Shown here piece after piece: positions 1 through 7,417 of a stretch of 64,000 nt of DNA (position 1 is its first letter; each line of letters begins with the position of its first letter). The stretch is from NCBI RefSeq assembly GCF_003383615.1, contig NZ_QNUL01000011.1:1-64000 (forward strand), given 5' to 3'. The DNA is from Dyadobacter luteus. Lineage in GTDB: Bacteria > Bacteroidota > Bacteroidia > Cytophagales > Spirosomataceae. The notes under the pieces were generated by a model. That model worked only from the letters and a program-made list of their open reading frames with translations. It ran no database searches and had not been told where the DNA came from. A program made the translations under genes and the position numbers.

Positions 1-41
1 ATTCTCAATTTAATACTTTAGATATTTGATTTATTTAGTAA

Positions 42-182
42 TCAGCAAATTTCAAAACGAAGTTTTGAAATGCACCCTCCAACATCAGATCCAAACGAGC
101 CAGAAGATAGGATGATACCCCCTTCTGTTAAAATTAACTCGTCATTAGAAAGACTTTCAAAGTCACTAAATATAGTCTCCAT
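42..182 (-). CDS. Small double-glycine leader peptide (bacteriocin-like precursor)
   Basis: This 46-residue ORF starts at an ATG 26 bp downstream of the next bacteriocin-like gene on the same strand. Its N-terminal half reads as a class II bacteriocin leader: LSNDELILTEGG at residues 11-22 matches the pattern LSxxELxxIxGG that C39 peptidase/ABC exporters cleave after GG. The predicted mature part is 24 residues, rich in Gly and Ser, with Cys at 37 and at the C-terminal residue 46, so a disulfide or another modification is possible. No homologue is recognised by name. The function as bacteriocin or signal peptide is inferred from leader, size and neighbours. An exporter would be expected beyond the left edge but is not visible. 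Confidence 0.6.
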   Translation of the reverse strand: METIFSDFESLSNDELILTEGGIILSSGSFGSDVGGCISKLRFEIC

Positions 183-208
183 AATATTAAATTTAAGTTA
201 AAAATAAT

Positions 209-385
209 TCAATTGGCTTGCAACCCTTCCTTAAAACTTGCCTTAAAGTCTTGCCAATCTGCAAGAACTTGGGCAGCAACAAAACCCCCAATAGCACCCC
301 AAAATGCATTACCAGCTTCTATCTCTTGGAGTTCCGTATCATTCAACGGCAAACAACTGATCTCTTCTAAATCTAATGAAGTCAT
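209..385 (-). CDS. Class IIb-like bacteriocin precursor with GG-type leader
   Basis: This encodes 58 residues from the internal ATG at 385; an in-frame ATG at 427 would add 14 hydrophobic residues and spoil the leader. The segment LNDTELQEIEAG (residues 14-25) resembles a double-glycine leader, with AG in place of GG at the expected cleavage site. The predicted mature peptide is about 33 residues, begins NAFWGAIGGFVAAQ, and is a short amphipathic helix with closely spaced glycines as in two-peptide (class IIb) bacteriocins, followed by a charged tail. It lies 149 bp downstream of the CPBP protease gene and 26 bp upstream of another leader peptide gene. Family resemblance is clear; antibacterial activity is inferred. 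Confidence 0.68.
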   Translation of the reverse strand: MTSLDLEEISCLPLNDTELQEIEAGNAFWGAIGGFVAAQVLADWQDFKASFKEGLQAN

Positions 386-533
386 TGATACAAAATTTAA
401 GATGAAAACAAAAATACCGAATGTCACCCATTACGTTGGCCAACGATTTTTTAAAGATGAATATGTAAATTTAATTCTGATCACTGAACTATAAATGCAG
501 TCAATAAATAATTATGAAATTATTATGATTGTG

Positions 534-1103
534 TCAGTCAAAAATAAAACTCAACCCTACAAATATCACATTATACAAAAAATGTAACATCACAGCGAAC
601 CAAAATCCATACATTATCCGAATATACCCAAGTAAAAACCCAAGGGATGTTTGTGGAAGAGTAATTATCGGTAAGAAAATATTGTGAGCAGCATCAGGGT
701 GAAAGTTATAAAAATGAATCCATCCAAATACTAATGAAGAAAAATAGTATAACCACTTAAAAAATGAAGCTTTACGAAATGGTCCGAGAAAGTACCGAAA
801 AATACCTTCCTCGAGAATAGGAGCAAGTATCAGAGCCCCTAAAATTCTTTTCGACCAGCTCATATTTTTATCTACATGTTCGAGAGAATTAATTAAATGA
901 ATATTTTGCAAAAACGTGATGAGAGCAACTATACACAAGCATATTACAAAGGATAAGAAGAGATAATATACACCCACATCCCGTAGCTTACAACGCAGTG
1001 AAGTTGTATTATAGTCAGAAGCATCGGGATTTCTCACAAAGCTGGTAAACCTCAAAATCAGAAATTCTAGATGCTCTTTTTTAGTCTTTAAATTAAATTT
1101 CAC
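534..1103 (-). CDS. CPBP family intramembrane metalloprotease (possible bacteriocin immunity/processing)
   Basis: This 189-residue protein starts at a GTG that overlaps the TGA stop of the upstream HTH gene (GTGA, 4 bp), so the two are probably translationally coupled. It is multi-spanning and carries the CPBP/Abi motifs in order: EExxxR (EEGIFR, around residue 97), FxxxH (FGWIH, around 125) and HxxxN (HFLYN near the C-terminus). The family includes Rce1-type CAAX proteases and the bacteriocin immunity proteins of Gram-positive bacteria. Two small leader peptides follow on the same strand, which supports a role in self-immunity or peptide maturation. The catalytic motifs are intact, so it is probably an active protease; the substrate is unknown. 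Confidence 0.85.
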   Translation of the reverse strand: MKFNLKTKKEHLEFLILRFTSFVRNPDASDYNTTSLRCKLRDVGVYYLFLSFVICLCIVALITFLQNIHLINSLEHVDKNMSWSKRILGALILAPILEEGIFRYFLGPFRKASFFKWLYYFSSLVFGWIHFYNFHPDAAHNIFLPIITLPQTSLGFLLGYIRIMYGFWFAVMLHFLYNVIFVGLSFIFD

Positions 1104-1405
1104 AAATTGAATAATTTAAGATTTATATTCATTTCGATCTGTCCTCCATCAACTTTCAATTTTTCTTTATCTTCCAATTCCCTAAACCCAATATTAAACT
1201 CCACCTCTCTCTCATAATAATAGCTCCGCCTTACAGGACAAAAAGCAATAGGCCCTCCAAGCTCCCGCATCATACGAATGTATTCAAATATTGCTCTCTC
1301 AGATAAATTCAGCTTATTGGCCAGTTCCGAGGGAGAACCTGTTGCTTTTTTACTGATCAGCCGGTGCAACCGCTGAAGCCTATCAAAATACTTTGCAAGG
1401 TCCAT
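1100..1405 (-). CDS. Small HTH (HTH_11/DeoR-like) transcriptional regulator
   Basis: This encodes 101 residues. Residues 1-60 form a winged-helix-like HTH of the type at the N-terminus of DeoR/WYL regulators (RLHRLISKKATGSPSELANK then LNLSERAIFEYIRMMRELG), followed by a short basic wing (PVRRSYYYE). No ligand domain follows, so it is a stand-alone DNA-binding module. It is the first gene of an apparent operon with the CPBP protease and two bacteriocin-like peptides, and is transcribed away from the XRE gene at 1527. It probably controls this locus; that is inferred from position. Confidence 0.72.
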   Translation of the reverse strand: MDLAKYFDRLQRLHRLISKKATGSPSELANKLNLSERAIFEYIRMMRELGGPIAFCPVRRSYYYEREVEFNIGFRELEDKEKLKVDGGQIEMNINLKLFNL

Positions 1406-1526
1406 TTCAGTTTGTAGATGTAGTGCGATGCAAGGTATTAATTTGGAATAAAAGGTGACCGCCTATTTGCTGGATAGTCTAATCGGATGTGGAATACATT
1501 AGGAGAACACGAAATCCCGGCACATT

Positions 1527-1748
1527 ATGAAAGAATCAGGCGCCGCTCACTTTGGAATGAAGATTAGAAACGTGAGGTTATCAAAAGGATATAAGCAGGA
1601 GTATATTGCCCATCGAATCGGAATAGGCCAGGCGGGCTACAGCAAAATCGAGACGGGCGAAACAGCACTGACACTGGATAGGGCATTTGCTATTGCCAAA
1701 GCGCTTGATATGTCTTTGGTAGAACTCATTGAATGGCACCAGGAATAA
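1527..1748 (+). CDS. XRE-family HTH transcriptional regulator
   Basis: This 73-residue single-domain Cro/CI-type HTH protein contains IRNVRLSKGYKQEYIAHRIG, QAGYSKIETGETALTLDRAF and a C-terminal helix ALDMSLVELIEW. The start at 1527 leaves ten extra residues before the domain, and an ATG at 1557 would give the minimal 63-residue form. It is divergent from the bacteriocin-locus regulator across a 121-bp spacer that must hold both promoters. It could act as local repressor or be an unrelated orphan. A strong hairpin lies just after its stop. It is convergent with the FadN-like gene. Confidence 0.8.
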   Translation: MKESGAAHFGMKIRNVRLSKGYKQEYIAHRIGIGQAGYSKIETGETALTLDRAFAIAKALDMSLVELIEWHQE

Positions 1749-1750
1749 AA

Positions 1751-1780
1751 ATGGCCTGGTAAATGAATCTACCAGGCCAT
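1751..1780. terminator. Bidirectional terminator hairpin
   Basis: A perfect 11-bp stem (ATGGCCTGGTA and its complement, 8-nt loop) sits between the convergent XRE and FadN-like genes, flanked by A-rich sequence on the left and AT-rich sequence on the right. Confidence 0.8.
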
Positions 1781-1797
1781 ATAATAATATATTGATA

Positions 1798-4203
1798 TTA
1801 GTTTCTTGGTGGTTTTCCACCGCTAAGTAATCCCTGCATCCTTTCCAGGGTTTTCTTTTCTCCGCAGAGCGACAGGAATGCTTCTCTTTCCAGATCCAGC
1901 AGATATTGCTCTGTAACCGGCTGTGCATAACTCAAATCTCCTCCATTGATCACATAAGCCAGTTTGTTGGCGATCTTCGCGTCATGATCGGAGATATAAT
2001 TGGCAAGACGCATCTGAGATATTCCTGCCATAAAGAGTGCCATCCCGGCTTTTCCCTGTACTTTGATATCGTTGCGCTGCTTGGGCTGGGTATATCCATT
2101 TTCTGCCAGATCAATAGCGGCTTGTTTGGCTTCCGCAATCAACCGAGAGCGGTTGAGCACAATCTGATCTTTGTCCTGCAGATAATTCATCGCTTTCGCA
2201 TCATGCGCCGAAGTAGACACTTTTGCTTGGGCAATATTCATAAATGCAGTCTGTAATATATTCAATTCCGTATCGCCGGCCTGGTACATATCCGAGCAGC
2301 GTAATGCCATTTCTTTTGTACCGCCACCGGCAGGAATAATACCCACACCAAATTCAACGAGTCCCATATACGTTTCCGCATGTGCCACTACTTTATCCGC
2401 ATGTAAATTCAGCTCACAACCTCCTCCCAAAGCAAGTGTGTGCGGAGCCGTGACAACAGGAATGGATGAATAACGCGCGCGCATCATCGTTTGCTGGAAC
2501 TGCGCAATCACCATATTAATTTCATCGAATTCCTGCTCAATCGCGAACATGAACAGCATTGCCAGATTTGCTCCTGCAGAAAATGCCTCGCTCGATTCAT
2601 TTCCGATGACCAGTCCACGGAAATCTTTTTCAGCCAGACTGATTCCTTTTTGAATTCCTTCAATCACCTCTGAACCCATCGTATTCATCTTCGATTTGAA
2701 TTCAAGGTTCAGAATTCCATCTCCAAGGTCATACAGATTGGCGCCTGCATTTTTCCACACGATCTGATCAGACAGGTTATTCAACAATATAAATCCTTCC
2801 TGTCCGGGAATTTGCTTGTACGACTGCGATGCGGCATCATAATATTGCCGCTTGCCTTTCTCTACTTTATAGAAAGATTCATGACCGGCAGCCACCATAT
2901 CATATACCCATTTGGCCGGTTTCATTTCCTGCTGCTCCATAATAGCCAGCATATTTTTCAGACCAACGGCATCCCAGGTTTCAAATAATCCAAGTTGCCA
3001 GCCAAATCCTGCTGAAATGGCCTGATCGATTCTAAAAATTTCATCTGATATTTCAGGAATCCTGAATGACGCATATTTAAAAATATCAGAGAAGGTTTTT
3101 CTGTAAAATTCTCCCGCTTTGTCTTTCCCTGACAATAGAACTGAAAAGCGTTTCGGTACTTCACCGATTGCCTTAGTAGCTTCCAGCGTATCAAACTTCA
3201 CTTTTCCTGAAGGCTGGTATTCCATGGTAGCAAAATCAAGCGCCAGAATCACAGACTTCCCTTTGTCATCCTTTACTTTTTTATAAAAACCCTGTCCTGT
3301 TTTGTCTCCAAGCCATTTGTTGTCGTAAAGCTTCTGCATCACGCCGGGCAAAATAAATGCATCGCGCGATTCATCCGTTTTTTCACCCGAAGCATACAAA
3401 TTATTGGCAACATGTACGGTCGTATCCAACCCCACCACATCTGACAGTCGATAGGTACCTGATTTTGGTCTGCCTACAACCGGCCCGGTAAGTTTATCAA
3501 TTTGATCCACACTAAGTCCCATCTCCTCAGCTGTACGTATGGTTTGTATCAAAGCGTAAATCCCCAATCTGTTCGCAATAAAGCCCGGTGTATCTTTACA
3601 CAGAACCGTTGTTTTGCCTAAATACAGGTCTCCGTAATGCAGCAGAAAATCAATAATAGCCTGGTCTGTATCCGCAGTTGGAATGATTTCCAGTAAACGT
3701 AAATAACGGGGAGGATTAAAAAAGTGAGTTCCACAGAAGTTATTCCTGAAATCCTCGCTTCTTCCTTCAGCCATCAGATGAATGGGTATTCCGGAAGTAT
3801 TGGAGGTGATGAGTGTACCTGGCTTCCGATACTGCTCAACCTTTTCAAAAAGGCTTTTCTTAATATCCAGCCTTTCCACGACTACCTCAATCACCCAGTC
3901 ATAATTTTTGATATCCTGAAGATTGTCGTCGAAATTCCCCAGTTTAATCCGGGATGCAAAGCCGGGGCTGTAGAGGGACGCCGGTGTAGCTTTCAGTGTT
4001 TGCTGAAACGCATCATTGACAATCCTGTTACGAACTGCCGGATGCTCTGTTGTAAGCCCTTTGGCTTTTTCTATATCATTGGGCTCTTTCGGAACAATAT
4101 CCAATAGTAAAACTTCCACACCAATATTGGCAAAATGGCATGCAATACGCGATCCCATGATGCCTGAACCTAAAACTGCTACTTTACGAATGGAACGATT
4201 CAT
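1798..4203 (-). CDS. fadN: FadN-like 3-hydroxyacyl-CoA dehydrogenase / enoyl-CoA hydratase
   Basis: An 801-residue bifunctional beta-oxidation enzyme that would hydrate trans-2-enoyl-CoA and oxidise L-3-hydroxyacyl-CoA with NAD+. The domain order is dehydrogenase first: Rossmann motif GSGIMG at 12-17, the catalytic-His region CGTHFFNPP near 155, and the C-terminal dehydrogenase domain to about 300. The crotonase domain is last (GGGCELN near 595, LVEFGVGIIPAGGG near 615, which hold the two expected Glu residues). This order and length match Bacillus FadN, not FadB, which is hydratase-first. The usual partner thiolase and acyl-CoA dehydrogenase are not downstream; only the convergent XRE gene is. 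A MarR regulator lies upstream on the same strand, 255 bp away. Confidence 0.88.
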   Translation of the reverse strand: MNRSIRKVAVLGSGIMGSRIACHFANIGVEVLLLDIVPKEPNDIEKAKGLTTEHPAVRNRIVNDAFQQTLKATPASLYSPGFASRIKLGNFDDNLQDIKNYDWVIEVVVERLDIKKSLFEKVEQYRKPGTLITSNTSGIPIHLMAEGRSEDFRNNFCGTHFFNPPRYLRLLEIIPTADTDQAIIDFLLHYGDLYLGKTTVLCKDTPGFIANRLGIYALIQTIRTAEEMGLSVDQIDKLTGPVVGRPKSGTYRLSDVVGLDTTVHVANNLYASGEKTDESRDAFILPGVMQKLYDNKWLGDKTGQGFYKKVKDDKGKSVILALDFATMEYQPSGKVKFDTLEATKAIGEVPKRFSVLLSGKDKAGEFYRKTFSDIFKYASFRIPEISDEIFRIDQAISAGFGWQLGLFETWDAVGLKNMLAIMEQQEMKPAKWVYDMVAAGHESFYKVEKGKRQYYDAASQSYKQIPGQEGFILLNNLSDQIVWKNAGANLYDLGDGILNLEFKSKMNTMGSEVIEGIQKGISLAEKDFRGLVIGNESSEAFSAGANLAMLFMFAIEQEFDEINMVIAQFQQTMMRARYSSIPVVTAPHTLALGGGCELNLHADKVVAHAETYMGLVEFGVGIIPAGGGTKEMALRCSDMYQAGDTELNILQTAFMNIAQAKVSTSAHDAKAMNYLQDKDQIVLNRSRLIAEAKQAAIDLAENGYTQPKQRNDIKVQGKAGMALFMAGISQMRLANYISDHDAKIANKLAYVINGGDLSYAQPVTEQYLLDLEREAFLSLCGEKKTLERMQGLLSGGKPPRN

Positions 4204-4230
4204 TATCTAAAGATTTTGGTTATTAGGAAT

Positions 4231-4266
4231 TATTTAGCTGTTAGCTCTGAGCTGTTAGCGTTTAGC
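4231..4266. repeat. Degenerate heptamer array (TTAGCTG-like)
   Basis: Five consecutive 7-mers (TTAGCTG, TTAGCTC, TGAGCTG, TTAGCGT, TTAGCTT) lie in the spacer before the FadN-like gene. Similar 7-bp-period arrays occur in other spacers of the window, near 12938, 26054 and 60752. Confidence 0.55.
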
Positions 4267-4336
4267 TTCTTTCACTGTTATTTGTCGATCTGACAGCCGG
4301 TTTCCCGACTGTTCGCATAAGGCGATAATTGCATTA

Positions 4337-4455
4337 CCGTTCAGCCTGATAATTATCATGCAGACCGGAGGTTCAGTTTCGTTCAGCCTGCTAAAAAGCA
4401 TGCAGACCGGACTTTCAATTGTACCGTTCAGCCCGCCAAACGGCGTGCAGACCGG
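4337..4455. repeat. Three tandem copies of a 30-32 bp hairpin repeat
   Basis: Copies lie at 4337-4368, about 4381-4410 and 4424-4455. Each has a constant left arm (GTTCAGCC) and right arm (GCAGACCGG) that can pair imperfectly. The apex varies but stays self-complementary: GATAATTATC, GCTAAAAAGC and GCCAAACGGC. The array fills the spacer between the MarR gene and the FadN-like gene, both on the minus strand, so it would be transcribed as a run of hairpins. Confidence 0.7.
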
Positions 4456-4458
4456 AGG

Positions 4459-4923
4459 TTAGATCTCTTCTTCCAGATCACCAGCTTTCAATTTCTGGTT
4501 CTCTTCCTCCACAATTTTGTTAATATCCTTTATTACCTCAAAAAATGTGACCAGCTTGTCAAGCGGTATTTTATCCCGCACCATTGTATTGAATGAAATT
4601 ACCCCTTCCCTGGCTAACTCTCTTTTTTCTTTTCCGAGGTCTGTCAACATAATCCTGACGAAACGCTTGTCATTTTCGCTCACCTCACGCGTGATTAATC
4701 CACGCTCTTCAAGATTTTTAAGCATTCTTACCAGACTACGGGGTTCCATGCCCAGCAAAGGAGCTATCTTCGTCGCAGGTGTACCATTTTCAATGTCAAT
4801 ATTGAGTAGCACATAACCCACCGCCATGGTTGTATCAAACCGCGCAGCGTAGGCATTATACATTCTGGAAATAGAATGCCATGCCCATTTTATCTGGAAA
4901 TCTATGGTTTTTTCCTTGCGCAT
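4459..4923 (-). CDS. MarR-family transcriptional regulator
   Basis: This encodes 154 residues from the ATG at 4923; an ATG at 4953 is possible but sits very close to the predicted transcription start. It has a MarR winged helix: recognition region APLLGMEPRSLVRMLKNLEE, then the wing ITREVSENDKRFVRIMLTDLG, flanked by dimerisation helices. It lies directly upstream of the FadN-like gene, so a role as acyl-CoA-responsive regulator is plausible. A TATGC-AA-GCATA palindrome overlaps the -33 region of its own promoter, and a perfect version lies before the Fe-S oxidoreductase at 36712. Ligand and targets are inferred. Confidence 0.85.
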   Translation of the reverse strand: MRKEKTIDFQIKWAWHSISRMYNAYAARFDTTMAVGYVLLNIDIENGTPATKIAPLLGMEPRSLVRMLKNLEERGLITREVSENDKRFVRIMLTDLGKEKRELAREGVISFNTMVRDKIPLDKLVTFFEVIKDINKIVEEENQKLKAGDLEEEI

Positions 4924-4965
4924 ATCTTGGATTTTATACGGTGTCAGAATCATTTGACCTATACA

Positions 4966-5006
4966 CAAATGTAAGAAAAGACAGGAATATTATGCAAGCA
5001 TACTAA
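4966..5006 (-). promoter_or_regulatory. MarR-gene promoter with overlapping palindromic operator
   Basis: On the minus strand TACATTTG (4973-4966) fits the Bacteroidota -7 element TAnnTTTG. About 20 nt upstream, the palindrome TATGCAAGCATA (4991-5002, with further matching bases outward) covers the expected -33 position. Such an overlap suggests autorepression by the MarR protein. Confidence 0.6.
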
Positions 5007-5013
5007 TTTTGTT

Positions 5014-5049
5014 GCATAAAAATAGCGCTGCAACATCGTGCAGCGCTAT
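5014..5049 (-). terminator. Rho-independent terminator of the TlpA-family gene
   Basis: An 11-bp stem (ATAGCGCTGCA, 6-nt loop) is followed on the minus strand by a run of T, just after the stop codon of the TlpA-like gene at 5065. Confidence 0.8.
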
Positions 5050-5064
5050 CAGGGAACCTTAATA

Positions 5065-6312
5065 TTACTTTTCAGCAATCATTTTATCCATCAGTCCATT
5101 AAAATCTTCAACAAACTGATCATAATATTTACCTGTTCCGGGACCTGAGAATCCTGTATGAATCTCACGCACCTTTCCTTTTTTATCTATAAAAATAGTA
5201 GTTGGATAGGACATCACTTTATTCAACATGGGCAGCGCTTTTCCTGTAGCCTCATCGCTGTTGGTACCAGCCAGTAAAACAGGATACGTCATTCCAAATC
5301 TGTTAATCATTCTTTTCAGCTTAGGATTTGATACCTCAGGCTTATCTGAATGCTCAAATGCAAGTCCGATGATTTCGACACCACGATCTTTATTTTTCTT
5401 ATACCATGGCGCCAGGAAGTTGGTTTCATCCATACAGTTGGGACACCAGGAACCTAATATCTGTATAATTACTACTTTATCCTTGTACTGCGGATCACTC
5501 AGAGAAACTGTTTTACCATCTGAATCGGGGAACGTAAAATCAACCTTATCAAATCCCGGTTTCAGGAAAGTCAGCTTTGTTGCATCAGGCAATTTGGCAT
5601 CCGGATTAAGTTTCGCTGTCCAGGTTTTGTAGCCTTTCAATCCTGACCAGAGTTCTCCTTTTAATGTTCCGTCCGTTTGCAATGCAGCTTTGAACAGCAT
5701 CGCATTGGACCCATCGAATGTGGATAAGTACAAACTATCGCCATTTATACTTCCATTCAAAAAACGATAATCTCCGGTTGGCGTCAGGAACGATCCCTGT
5801 ACTGCACTTCCATTTTGTATAAAATTACCCACAGCAAGTGTTGAGTCGCCGGTAGCAGGATTCAGGAAAGTAGTAGACCATTTACCCGCCACGTTTTTCT
5901 CGCTCTTCGCAACGCCTTCTTTAAAGAAACGATGATTTTCTCCATACACCGCTTTAAAAGGCAGAGAGCCTACAACTACTCCTTCTTTGAGTCGGCTGTA
6001 AGTTCCGCTCAGCTTATCTCCATGCACAGCTGCTACAATTTCAGAATCGAAAAGCTCCATTGGAATATGCAGCGAATCATTCTCAAAATAAGCACTATCC
6101 AACTGAAGGCGCTCTTCGCCATTCACCGATACCACACTATATGTTTTGTTGTCCGGGTTTTGACTTATTTCCAAAAGTATAGGTAGCTCTTGCCCATCAC
6201 GCAACAATGTGGCCCGCCAGTTTCCTGCTTTCAAGGTTTGATCAGCAGAAGAATTACATGCCGCGACGGACATCATAGCCAAAAAACCAGCTACATAATT
6301 TATTACTCTCAT
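5065..6312 (-). CDS. TlpA-family thioredoxin-like lipoprotein
   Basis: This encodes 415 residues from the ATG at 6312. A lipoprotein signal ends in SVAAC near residue 19. The first 240 residues are a beta-rich region of repeated, DUF4369-like character. The C-terminal 160 residues are a TlpA/ResA thioredoxin fold with the redox motif WCPNC near residue 288 (ILGSWCPNCMDETNF) and the cis-Pro region SYPTTIFIDKKGKV. It is probably an envelope-anchored disulfide reductase or oxidoreductase; the partner is unknown. It stands alone, divergent from the dcw cluster, and ends in a strong terminator. Confidence 0.88.
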   Translation of the reverse strand: MRVINYVAGFLAMMSVAACNSSADQTLKAGNWRATLLRDGQELPILLEISQNPDNKTYSVVSVNGEERLQLDSAYFENDSLHIPMELFDSEIVAAVHGDKLSGTYSRLKEGVVVGSLPFKAVYGENHRFFKEGVAKSEKNVAGKWSTTFLNPATGDSTLAVGNFIQNGSAVQGSFLTPTGDYRFLNGSINGDSLYLSTFDGSNAMLFKAALQTDGTLKGELWSGLKGYKTWTAKLNPDAKLPDATKLTFLKPGFDKVDFTFPDSDGKTVSLSDPQYKDKVVIIQILGSWCPNCMDETNFLAPWYKKNKDRGVEIIGLAFEHSDKPEVSNPKLKRMINRFGMTYPVLLAGTNSDEATGKALPMLNKVMSYPTTIFIDKKGKVREIHTGFSGPGTGKYYDQFVEDFNGLMDKMIAEK

Positions 6313-6395
6313 ATTCAAATATTTGAATTAAAATTGCAGTTCGGGTTCAAAAATTAATTCCTCCCATAACAGCCATTCCTACGCCTTAAAATTAT

Positions 6396-6403
6396 TAAGT
6401 TTG
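6396..6403 (+). promoter_or_regulatory. Candidate -7 element for the dcw cluster
   Basis: TAAGTTTG fits TAnnTTTG and lies 50 bp before the rsmH start. I see no good TTTG 19 nt upstream, so this is a weak call. Confidence 0.35.
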
Positions 6404-6452
6404 TAACTGCCTCTTGGCAAGAAATAGTTCCTACGCACGTTGCTTTTAATAA

Positions 6453-7367
6453 ATGGAGTCTCAAAGTACTTACCACGAACCAGTCATGCTGTCAGAATGC
6501 CTGTATGGACTGAATATCCGGCCTGATGGAATATATGTAGATGTTACCTTTGGCGGTGGCGGACATTCGCGTGCCATTCTGAACAGGTTGACGACCGGTA
6601 AGCTTTTCGTTTTCGATCAGGATCCGGATGCTGCTGCGAATGCGGAAGAGTTCAAAGATGACGAGCGGTTCACATTTATTGCTGCCAACTTTCGTCATTT
6701 GAAACGTTATCTGCGTCTTCACAAATCAGGTCCGGTGGATGGTATCCTGGGTGACCTGGGCGTGTCATCACACCAGATCAATACCCCTGAACGCGGCTTT
6801 TCAACCCGCTTCGATGCTGACCTGGACATGCGTATGAATCCGCATACAGAAAAAACAGCCTGTGAAGTACTGAATGTGAGATCGGCAGCTGAATTGCAGC
6901 GAATTTTGGGTATGTATGGAGAAGTACATAACGCCCGCACCGCAGCAGAAGCCATTTTTTCTGCACGCCACAATTCCCCGATTGAAACCATCAACGATCT
7001 GAAAGGTATCCTACTCCGGTATGCACCAAAGCACAGGGAGAATAAATATTTTGCTCAGGTATTTCAGGCATTACGGATTGAAGTGAACGATGAGTTGAAA
7101 GTGTTGGAGGAATTCCTGACACAGGCTCCGGAAGTGCTGGCTGAAAACGGAAGACTTGTTGTAATGTCCTACCATTCTCTGGAAGACAGGCTCGTCAAGA
7201 ATTTCATACAAAAAGGAAAGTTTGACGGAGAGGTCGAAAAAGACTTTTATGGCAACGAAATAAAGCCATTACGTGCCGTGACGAGAAAGCCAATTGAGGC
7301 CACAAAGGAAGAGGTTACCAGAAACCCCCGAGCTCGCAGTGCCAAATTACGAATTGCAGAAAAGTAG
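6453..7367 (+). CDS. rsmH: 16S rRNA (cytosine1402-N4)-methyltransferase RsmH
   Basis: This 304-residue SAM-dependent enzyme methylates N4 of C1402 of 16S rRNA in the P site. The N-terminus HEPVMLSECLYGL, the SAM motif DVTFGGGGHSRAIL (about 30-43), GDLGVSSHQIN and the C-terminal SYHSLEDRLVKNF are family hallmarks. It opens the dcw cluster here; mraZ, often the gene before it, is absent and the upstream gene is divergent. The gap to the FtsL-like gene is 50 bp. Confidence 0.96.
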   Translation: MESQSTYHEPVMLSECLYGLNIRPDGIYVDVTFGGGGHSRAILNRLTTGKLFVFDQDPDAAANAEEFKDDERFTFIAANFRHLKRYLRLHKSGPVDGILGDLGVSSHQINTPERGFSTRFDADLDMRMNPHTEKTACEVLNVRSAAELQRILGMYGEVHNARTAAEAIFSARHNSPIETINDLKGILLRYAPKHRENKYFAQVFQALRIEVNDELKVLEEFLTQAPEVLAENGRLVVMSYHSLEDRLVKNFIQKGKFDGEVEKDFYGNEIKPLRAVTRKPIEATKEEVTRNPRARSAKLRIAEK

Positions 7368-7417
7368 GCTTTGAAGCCAACATATTCGCATACACAGACC
7401 ATCAACAACGATAAGAG

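Noticed and set aside
385-427. Upstream ATG extending the second bacteriocin-like peptide
   Set aside because: The extra residues are hydrophobic and would precede a complete GG-type leader; the ATG at 385 gives the expected leader length.
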